Assembly: GCF_013204845.1 (NCBI RefSeq)
Contig: NZ_JABMKY010000031.1
Span: forward strand, 1 to 64,000
Length of the DNA: 64,000 nt
Source of the DNA: Paenibacillus qinlingensis
GTDB taxonomy: Bacteria; Bacillota; Bacilli; Paenibacillales; NBRC-103111
Direction of reading: 5' to 3'
A program made the position numbers and the translations under genes. How positions within the stretch are numbered: position 1 is the first letter of the stretch; each line of letters opens with the position of its first letter. This document shows positions 19,091-25,060 of this stretch, piece by piece. The notes below the pieces were generated by a model, which worked only from the letters and a program-made list of their open reading frames with translations, did no database searches and was not told where the DNA came from.

Positions 19091-19109
19091 TATAAAATCG
19101 TGCATTTAT
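19091..19109 (-). repeat. 20-bp leader element, copy 7
   Basis: Plus-strand TATAAAATCGTGCATTTAT, just upstream of the 102-aa gene. Confidence 0.65.
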
Positions 19110-19111
19110 AG

Positions 19112-19207
19112 TTACTTTCTGCCATCAATAATAAGGACGTTAGGATCATACATCGATAGAACTTCGATAATATCGTCATTAGTTATAAAAACAAAATGAA
19201 ATATCAT
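19112..19207 (-). pseudogene. C-terminal fragment of an unknown gene
   Basis: A 31-codon frame (FVFITNDDIIEVLSMYDPNV ...) ending just before the leader element. It looks like the end of a normal protein, but has no ribosome-binding site at its ATG and no upstream continuation, so it is probably a relic. Confidence 0.4.
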
Positions 19208-19322
19208 TCTTTTCTTAACTACTTATAGCTGCTTTTCGCTACCTCCGTATTATATCACCAATTTACAAATTCAGGATATTGACAGAATTCTCTCTGTATT
19301 ATCAACCATTGCTGATACAACG

Positions 19323-19345
19323 AAAAAAGCCCCTTAGAAGGGCTT
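19323..19345 (-). terminator. Rho-independent terminator
   Basis: Minus-strand AAGCCC-TTCTAAG-GGGCTT followed by TTTT. Leftward-reading; it would stop transcription coming from the island boundary or, before integration, from ssrA. Confidence 0.65.
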
Positions 19346-19421
19346 CTTAGCAATTTAAAGCCACCATCTTCTTATACTTCTTGTCTACAGACCGTCTACA
19401 TATCCATCCTTAGACAGGAAA

Positions 19422-19444
19422 GAACCCGCTCAGTGAGCGGGTTC
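19422..19444. terminator. Perfect palindromic hairpin next to attL
   Basis: GAACCCGCTCA-G-TGAGCGGGTTC, a perfect 11-bp stem placed 10 bp outside the left 13-bp repeat. Its position matches where the terminator of an uninterrupted leftward ssrA gene would be. Confidence 0.55.
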
Positions 19445-19453
19445 TCTGTACTA

Positions 19454-19466
19454 AGGTGAGGGGAGT
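19454..19466. other. Predicted attL of the 30.7-kb island
   Basis: AGGTGAGGGGAGT, identical and in the same orientation to 50160-50172 inside the 3' end of ssrA. The large serine recombinase gene lies at the other end, as usual. Joining the two sites gives the recombinase frame a natural stop six codons on (see findings), which supports this as the true partner. Flank caveat: the bases outside the core here do not restore a good tmRNA acceptor stem. Confidence 0.7.
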
Positions 19467-19608
19467 ATTGAAATGTCCATCTAACTTACTAACGAAGCCT
19501 ACTCACCGATGACTACCCTAGCGGTACATTTCAATGCCGTGCTCCCTACGCTCACGCTCCAGTCCGCGCGGGCGAACCCTATAGGGGTTCAACTCCCTGC
19601 TCACACCA
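19455..19608. other. Strongly structured segment at the island's left end
   Basis: Nested inverted repeats: GGTGAGGGGAGT (19455-19466, overlapping attL) with ACTCCCTGCTCACACC (about 19592-19607); inside it ATTGAAATGT with ACATTTCAAT; then a hairpin GAACCC-TATA-GGGGTTC. It lies between two terminator-like hairpins and holds no reading frame. It may be a structured RNA or the arm-binding region of attP. Unassigned. Confidence 0.45.
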
Positions 19609-19622
19609 CCATAAAAACAAAA

Positions 19623-19650
19623 GACACCCGAAAGGGTGTCTCTTGTTTTG
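19623..19650. terminator. Bidirectional terminator
   Basis: GACACCC-GAAA-GGGTGTC with TCTTGTTTT on the plus side and TTTTGTTTTTA on the minus side. It ends the leftward ParB-like gene and stands where other cassettes carry the hairpin half of the 125-bp repeat. Confidence 0.8.
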
Positions 19651-19725
19651 TATGGAGGTGAGCCGTGGCTTGGTAAATCCACAATTCGCCGCCGCGTGAT
19701 GCTGAGAATTTTTGGGGAGGTGGCT
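19645..19725 (+). repeat. Cassette-border repeat R1 (second half)
   Basis: Carries GAGCCGTGGC, AATCCACAATTCGCCGCCGC and TTGGGGAGGTGGC of the repeat family, but its 5' hairpin half is replaced by the terminator just before it. Six bases later is the stop of the ParB-like gene. Confidence 0.75.
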
Positions 19726-19730
19726 TGAGA

Positions 19731-20723
19731 TTATCGATTTCGGAATATATAGCGATAGCCAGTATCGGTACTCTCACGTAGAATTTCCAGTTCCGTTTCA
19801 AAAGATGACTGATCAGATTTCTTATTATCCTTCCAAATCCAAAGTACGGCCTTATTTATTTCACCTACAGCTTTTGCTAATTGCTTCTTTTGAAGTGGAC
19901 TTACCAAAAGCTCTAAATCGGGATGTAAATAGTCCTCAAGCTTCCCCATATTATTTAATATATTCGACATCCATGTATTAAATTTGTCTTGGTGATCAGA
20001 TGGCTTTGTACGCATCAATTCACTGAGCACGACTAATTCAGCTTCCACTTTAGTAAATGTAGCTTGTTGCAAGGCTTCTTCAAGGGCACGTACTCTTTGA
20101 TGTTCATTAAGACGTCCATAAACGCTACTACTAACAAGCCTCTTCACAGCCGTAGCATGGTCACCTGTAAGTTTTCTTGATAGTAAGCTTTTATACAATC
20201 TTTGCTTGAAATCCACATCAATGTTAAGTGCATATATTACTTCAAGCATATCTTGGCTGCCACGAACCTTTGCAACTTCCTCCCTTACATTATCTGGAAC
20301 CTCACTTCCAGGTTTGTACTTCCTAATTCTCCTCTTATCTCTTCTTAGTTCTTTTGCAAGGTCACCATCAGACATGCCACTTTCTTTCAATATGTCCTCA
20401 ATTAGAATTTGAAAATCCACACCAGGCATAGGTTTTATATCAAGATGCATTTGAAGCCGCTCTTTATTTCGTTCTAAACGCGAAGTAAGTCCTCTCACTA
20501 CTTTTACTTCGATTGGCTCATTAATCCGAACATTCTTCCAAGCCTCTAAGCGGCGATCTCCATTAATCAGATAATAATTGTTGTTTTCATCAGGGCCTTC
20601 TACATCAAGTGGCACTTTTAATCCATGGTTTCTGATATCCTGTTCAAGTGAGATTGTATCAAGGTTAATCCGTCTTCTAATGTCAATAAGTATATTTTTA
20701 ACAGGTAATATCAATTTCGCCAC
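19731..20723 (-). CDS. ParB-like nuclease-domain protein
   Basis: 330 residues from GTG 20723. Residues about 5-95 form a ParB/Srx-like N-terminal domain with the signature INGDRRLEAWK; residues about 105-165 look like the central HTH of ParB proteins (SGMSDGDLAKELRRDKRRIR). The rest is helical. There is no ParA partner beside it, so chromosome- or plasmid-type segregation is unlikely; stand-alone ParB-like proteins occur as regulators or DNA-acting defence components (CTP- or nuclease-dependent function cannot be told). It occupies the first cassette together with the divergent 75-aa gene. Confidence 0.75.
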   Translation of the reverse strand: MAKLILPVKNILIDIRRRINLDTISLEQDIRNHGLKVPLDVEGPDENNNYYLINGDRRLEAWKNVRINEPIEVKVVRGLTSRLERNKERLQMHLDIKPMPGVDFQILIEDILKESGMSDGDLAKELRRDKRRIRKYKPGSEVPDNVREEVAKVRGSQDMLEVIYALNIDVDFKQRLYKSLLSRKLTGDHATAVKRLVSSSVYGRLNEHQRVRALEEALQQATFTKVEAELVVLSELMRTKPSDHQDKFNTWMSNILNNMGKLEDYLHPDLELLVSPLQKKQLAKAVGEINKAVLWIWKDNKKSDQSSFETELEILRESTDTGYRYIFRNR

Positions 20724-20924
20724 CGCCCTTTAACCTTTCATATATAAAAGGCTATGTTTAGCGGAAATTGTCCTATGTCAACAAACCATCAAAAGCATCT
20801 TCAATGAAACAATTGGTGGTATCCTCGCAACTAGTAAAATAACAAAGCCAGCTCGGAGCAGGAATTAACTCCGCCCCCATAGAAATACAGCTAATCAAAT
20901 TAATAATCAAAAGGGGACTTTCAT

Positions 20925-21152
20925 TTGAATATTCAAGAGTTAGGAAAAATTCTTGGTGAAATGTATATTAAGGCACCTCACGGAAAACAAGTTGCTAAAA
21001 TTCATTTATTCGGTGTTAAGTATGCGGACGTCATACAAAGAAACCACTACAGTGTTAAGGACATTGTAGCAGCTTCTGGTATCAACATTTCATATGCAAC
21101 AGAAGTTAGTAAAGGAATCAAACTATCTGAATATGTTATTCCGAGAGATTAA
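20925..21152 (+). CDS. Small helix-turn-helix-like protein
   Basis: 75 residues from TTG 20925, which has AAGGGG 8 nt upstream. The second half (HYSVKDIVAASGINISYATEV) reads like an HTH unit; the first half (LGKILGEMYIKAPHGKQVAK) is amphipathic. It is divergent from the ParB-like gene in the same cassette with a 200-bp shared promoter region, so it may regulate that gene or work with it. Not assigned to a family. Confidence 0.65.
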   Translation: MNIQELGKILGEMYIKAPHGKQVAKIHLFGVKYADVIQRNHYSVKDIVAASGINISYATEVSKGIKLSEYVIPRD

Positions 21153-21168
21153 AATAAATTCGCATGAA

Positions 21169-21275
21169 GAACCCCTGTCCTCCTTAACCATTGTGGTTTT
21201 GCATGCACAAGGGTTCAATATTCTGAGCTGTGGTTGGGTAGCTTGATGCTGAAATTGTTTGGAGAGGTGGCCTAA
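21169..21275 (+). repeat. Cassette-border repeat R2
   Basis: Starts GAACCCCTGTCC, pairs with CACAAGGGTTC 30 nt on, then a shortened second half (GAGCTGTGG ... TTTGGAGAGGTGGCCTAA). It separates the ParB/HTH cassette from the zinc-ribbon gene. Confidence 0.8.
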
Positions 21276-21299
21276 CGACCTTGATTATAGAGTTAAGCG

Positions 21300-21950
21300 C
21301 TACATTATAAATACCTTCGCTTCTTCTGTTTCATACCATTGCAATTCAGGAATGTCCGTTTGTTTCTTTCCTCCTTTTAAAAAGGATTTTGCACGTTCCC
21401 AATATTTCAGAGCGTCTTCCTTTCTTAGAACCCGATTTCCATCAATCCAAACAACTGGCCTCCCACCATTATTTGGTATGTTAATAAGTGCAGGATTACC
21501 AAGATCAGCTAATGTATACTTAATCGTAAACCCCCTACTTCCTCGTCTTAGATCTTCAACTATCCCTAAAACATTCCAGTTAAAATGTGTTACAACTTCT
21601 CTTCCCTCCGCTATTGTGAAATAATCCCCGCAATCATTACAACTTAATTCAATAGCGTGTCTAACAGTCTCTTCAGTCTCGCTTGGGTTTTTACAATGCC
21701 TAAAGTTAAAAGGCTGTGCACAATTCTGACAAATCACTACCTCCTGACAAGCTTCCTTGAATATTGTAATAATATGATCGATAATTTCAATTTTCTCTGA
21801 TTCATCTTTCCAATTCTTAATTTGATGAATGACCTGCATTTGAAATTTAAATAAATCGTGAAGTTTACCTTCTTGAATTTTTCGTGTTACAAATCCCTCA
21901 TAGTTAGTAGTTAACTCTGTTTGGTCTTTCTCAAGCGCAGCAATCGTCAT
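21300..21950 (-). CDS. Zinc-ribbon protein of unknown function
   Basis: 216 residues from ATG 21950, which has AGGGGATG just upstream (longer frame to 21998 has no such site). Two cysteine pairs, CQNC (about 78) and CNDC (about 106), can hold one zinc. The N-terminal third is helical; the C-terminal third is basic (SRGFTIKYTLADLG, RAKSFLKGGKKQ). It is alone in its cassette between repeats R2 and R3. No family recognised; DNA or RNA binding is possible. Confidence 0.65.
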   Translation of the reverse strand: MTIAALEKDQTELTTNYEGFVTRKIQEGKLHDLFKFQMQVIHQIKNWKDESEKIEIIDHIITIFKEACQEVVICQNCAQPFNFRHCKNPSETEETVRHAIELSCNDCGDYFTIAEGREVVTHFNWNVLGIVEDLRRGSRGFTIKYTLADLGNPALINIPNNGGRPVVWIDGNRVLRKEDALKYWERAKSFLKGGKKQTDIPELQWYETEEAKVFIM

Positions 21951-22140
21951 ATTTTCATCCCCTACATTATTATTTTTCAAAACTAGTAGAATTTGCATAT
22001 GATAGATTCATATGCGGAAAAGAAAAAGAAAAGAACCCTAACCATTCGGTTAAAGTTCTAAATTTTATCCCTATAAATGTTCTCTGTCGGCAAAGCAACC
22101 AAGACATGGATGAAAAAGATATAAAATCAGTAAGCGTACC

Positions 22141-22265
22141 GACCCCTGTCCCTCATTATATGTTGTGTTTTTAACTGGACAAGGGTTTAATTTATCGAGC
22201 CGTGGCTGTGTAAATCCACAATTCGCCGTCGCGTAATGCTGAGATTGTTTGGGGAGGTTGCGTAA
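22141..22265 (+). repeat. Cassette-border repeat R3
   Basis: Full-length copy: hairpin half (GACCCCTGTCC with GGACAAGGGTT), then GAGCCGTGGC, AAATCCACAATTCGCCGTCGC, ATTGTTTGGGGAGG. It lies between divergent genes, so it is not simply a terminator of one gene. Confidence 0.85.
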
Positions 22266-22333
22266 TTAGATTAAATAGGGCATTCATCTAAGTTCAATAG
22301 ATTGCCTGGTTTGTGATCTATTTAGAACAGTTT

Positions 22334-22450
22334 TTAATTATTTATGACCGAATTGACTCTTACAACAATCACATCAACTAATTCTCCGCCAACACTGACA
22401 TAAAAAGACCACTCCCCACCAGTGTCCTTCCCACCGAGATGAGTGATTTC
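22334..22450 (-). pseudogene. Possible C-terminal gene fragment
   Basis: A 38-codon frame with protein-like content (GGEWSFYVSVGGELVDVIVV) preceded by a stop and without a start codon. Probably a relic; the rest of the stretch 22266-22739 is AT-rich and shows no other gene. Confidence 0.3.
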
Positions 22451-22739
22451 TCATTATAGCGATAGCAAAGACTCTTGTTTACACAAAGAATTTGATGTCT
22501 ACCTGCCACTTAAAACCTTCCAAAAGTCTATAAGTACTTTTATATAATGCATATCCAAGCACTCTACGAGTAAAGAATATACGTTCTTACAACTATTAAA
22601 GTAACCATGTAGGATAGGTTTTAAATAGTTCCATTTGCTGAACTTATTATTAAATTAAGCCACAAAATTTTTGACTAATCCTAAATAGTCGATAAAGGTA
22701 TAAAAAGGATAAAAAAATAGCAATTTTATTCCAAAAGGT

Positions 22740-22767
22740 TTGAAAATCCCACCAAACTGTCTATAAT
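22740..22767 (+). promoter_or_regulatory. Promoter of the ATPase-nuclease pair
   Basis: TTGAAA, 16-bp spacer, TATAAT. Transcription would start only ~15 nt before the ATG at 22789, leaving just room for AAGGAG. Confidence 0.55.
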
Positions 22768-22788
22768 AGGTAAAAAGGAGTGATAACT

Positions 22789-24000
22789 ATGAGAACATTA
22801 AGATCTAATGAAGTTTTTAAGCCCGGAGCATTTCCAGAACATACTTACATTTCACGAGTATCTCCGGAGTTTTCATACACCTATGAGTTCCGATTAAGTC
22901 AAGCACTAAATACAACCGGCTTTCTGACATCAGTGATCGGACCTTCAAAAACAGGGAAAACTGTGTTATGTGAAAAAGTGATAGAATGGGACAGAATAGT
23001 ATCCCTATCAGGAAGTGATTTTAAAAATTCTCAATCCTTCTGGACTACCGTTGCAAATAAAGCAGGATTATCCATAGAAGGAGAACAAACTCAGATAAGC
23101 TCAATTGCTGGTGAGCGGGTAGCAGGTGTTACAGAATCTAAGGCTTCATCTGTTAAGGAAAAATTCCTTACAGGAAAAGACCAGGTAATTGAGTATTTTA
23201 AAGAAAATAAGTTAGTTCTAATTCTTGATGACTTTCACTACGCACCAAATGAATTACAACTTGAGATCGCTCAACAACTAAAAGATGCTATCAGGAAAGA
23301 ATTCACGTCAATAGTAATTTCATTGCCTCATAGAGCTGATGATGCTATCCGAAAAAATCCAGACTTGAGCGGAAGATTAAGTTTAATTAACATTGAGCCT
23401 TGGCAAACTGATGCTCTAGAAAAAATTGCAGTCACTGGCTTTAACGCTCTAGGAGTCAAAGTTAATCCTAGCTTAGTTGAGGTTCTTGCTGCTGAAAGCT
23501 TAACCTCCCCTCAGCTAATGCAATCTATATGCCTAAATTTGTGCCTTCTTTTAGATATAGATAATGATGCTAAGATCAAAGAAATCACCGAGCAAAACGA
23601 TTTAATTAACGCATTTAAAGCCACTACTACAAATCTCCCATATAAGGATGTTGTTAAACGATTAAGATCAGGCCCCTATACACGAGGCCAGAAGCGTAAA
23701 ACGTTTACTTTAAGCGATGGGACGAAATCTGATATTTATGATTTACTCTTAAAAGCCATTGCTCTAGACCCGCCTACTACTTTTATTAGATTAGATGAGC
23801 TAAAAGAACGGTTCGACCAAATTTTAGGTGATACTCCTAGCAAACCAGATCGAAACAAGATTAAATCTACTATTGAGCAAACTCAAACTATAATCAACAC
23901 AAATGGATCAATCTATCAGGTCTTTGAATGGAAAGATGACGTTTTATACATTCTAGAACCACTCTTTTTATTTTATTTACGTTGGGGTACACATAACTGA
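22789..24000 (+). CDS. AAA/STAND-type ATPase of a two-gene system
   Basis: 403 residues from ATG 22789 with GGAG 8 nt upstream. Walker A GPSKTGKT (residues 51-58) and Walker B LVLILDDFHY (142-151) are intact; a helical lid follows and a C-terminal winged-helix-like part (about 330-395). Similar ATPases act as sensors or regulators in anti-phage systems. The nuclease gene starts 13 nt downstream and shares its cassette and promoter, so the pair most likely works together, the ATPase recognising a trigger and the nuclease acting on DNA. Trigger and exact system are unknown. Confidence 0.8.
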   Translation: MRTLRSNEVFKPGAFPEHTYISRVSPEFSYTYEFRLSQALNTTGFLTSVIGPSKTGKTVLCEKVIEWDRIVSLSGSDFKNSQSFWTTVANKAGLSIEGEQTQISSIAGERVAGVTESKASSVKEKFLTGKDQVIEYFKENKLVLILDDFHYAPNELQLEIAQQLKDAIRKEFTSIVISLPHRADDAIRKNPDLSGRLSLINIEPWQTDALEKIAVTGFNALGVKVNPSLVEVLAAESLTSPQLMQSICLNLCLLLDIDNDAKIKEITEQNDLINAFKATTTNLPYKDVVKRLRSGPYTRGQKRKTFTLSDGTKSDIYDLLLKAIALDPPTTFIRLDELKERFDQILGDTPSKPDRNKIKSTIEQTQTIINTNGSIYQVFEWKDDVLYILEPLFLFYLRWGTHN

Positions 24001-24013
24001 AAGGAGGGTCAGT

Positions 24014-24856
24014 ATGACTATAAGCGAGATTAGAGGGGAAAAAAGCAATATCATTGAAAACTTAAATGATCAAATATTAAAGGGAGAGCGACTTTTAAAA
24101 CAGGTAGACGCTTTAACCTCACTAGAGATAGATTGGGAGTCTTGGTGTAATACAACACTAAAAATCTTGCAGTCTTCTTTTTCAGGTGAAGAAGTTGCAA
24201 AATCATTTCTGTTTGTATCTTCAACAATAGGAATATCCAAATCATTACGCAAAAACGAAAATAAAGAATTAGTTGACTCCCTACTCAAAGCTTTAGGTTT
24301 TATTCGAGGACTTGTAAAAGATATAAAACTTGGACTTCACGATAATGATGAACCTCTAACCTTCAATCAACCAGTGGCCTTACTAGTTATCAAACAAATA
24401 CTAAAAAACTTTCACCTACACTTACAATCGATGTATCAAGATGAGGTTCATGGCAATGCTAAAATCAAAAAGGAAGACCTTAACCGTATTTTAATTGGAA
24501 ATGAATATGATGTGCAAAGGATTCTCTATGCATTGATCCGACCTATATTTCCGGAGTCTAGAATGGAAGTAACGGAAGATGCAGGTTACAAATCTGTTCG
24601 ATACGACATCTACGTGGATGATTTCAATTTAGCTATTGAAGTAAAATGTACACGTGCATCCATGACCGAAAGACATTTAACAGAAGAGTTAGGTGCCGAT
24701 GCATTTCATTATAAAACTGAACATCTTCTTTTGTTCATTTATGATAAAGAGAAAATTATTGTTAACGCTGATGCATTTAAGAAAAGTTTTAAAAGAGAGA
24801 AAACTAAGTTCGGTAAAAATATTGAAACTTTTGTAATACAACCTATAATACTCTGA
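24014..24856 (+). CDS. PD-(D/E)XK nuclease, DpnII/MboI-like domain
   Basis: 280 residues; ATG 24014 has AAGGAGGG upstream. The C-terminal third carries the catalytic pattern of the DpnII/MboI-type restriction-endonuclease fold: Asp198 in VRYDIYVDD, then Glu209-x-Lys211 in LAIEVKCTR, followed by a helix and the strand LLLFIYDKEKII. The N-terminal 180 residues are helical and may bind the partner ATPase. Cytoplasmic DNA endonuclease is the expected role, with activity controlled by the ATPase encoded just upstream. No methyltransferase accompanies it in this cassette, so it is not an ordinary restriction enzyme. Confidence 0.8.
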   Translation: MTISEIRGEKSNIIENLNDQILKGERLLKQVDALTSLEIDWESWCNTTLKILQSSFSGEEVAKSFLFVSSTIGISKSLRKNENKELVDSLLKALGFIRGLVKDIKLGLHDNDEPLTFNQPVALLVIKQILKNFHLHLQSMYQDEVHGNAKIKKEDLNRILIGNEYDVQRILYALIRPIFPESRMEVTEDAGYKSVRYDIYVDDFNLAIEVKCTRASMTERHLTEELGADAFHYKTEHLLLFIYDKEKIIVNADAFKKSFKREKTKFGKNIETFVIQPIIL

Positions 24857-24933
24857 TTATTATAATTAAAAGTACTTCTACCCATAATGCATCCGTACCT
24901 AACATCGTCATTCCTACAATTGTAATGCGTAAT

Positions 24934-25059
24934 GAACCCCTGTCCACCATTAAATATTGTGGTTTTGCATGGACAAGGGTTCGATAAACTGAGGCGTGGC
25001 TATATAAATCCACAATTCGTCGCCGCGTAATGCTGAAATTGTTTGGGGAAGTGGCCTAA
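24934..25059 (+). repeat. Cassette-border repeat R4
   Basis: Full-length, close to consensus. Hairpin GAACCCCTGTCC/GGACAAGGGTTC encloses ATTGTGG, which can also pair with CCACAAT in the second half. It lies between the convergent nuclease and GTPase genes and ends 1 bp before the GTPase stop codon. Confidence 0.85.
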
Positions 25060-25060
25060 T

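Noticed and set aside
19455-19608. Retron msr/msd region
   Set aside because: End-pairing inverted repeats are present, but there is no reverse transcriptase gene in the window.
19650-19662. TATGGAGGTGAG as an alternative attL (also matches the ssrA end)
   Set aside because: The stretch is explained by the repeat family (GTTTTGTATGGA, then GAGCCGTGGC), and joining it to attR does not give a tidy end to the recombinase; the 13-bp match at 19454 is better.
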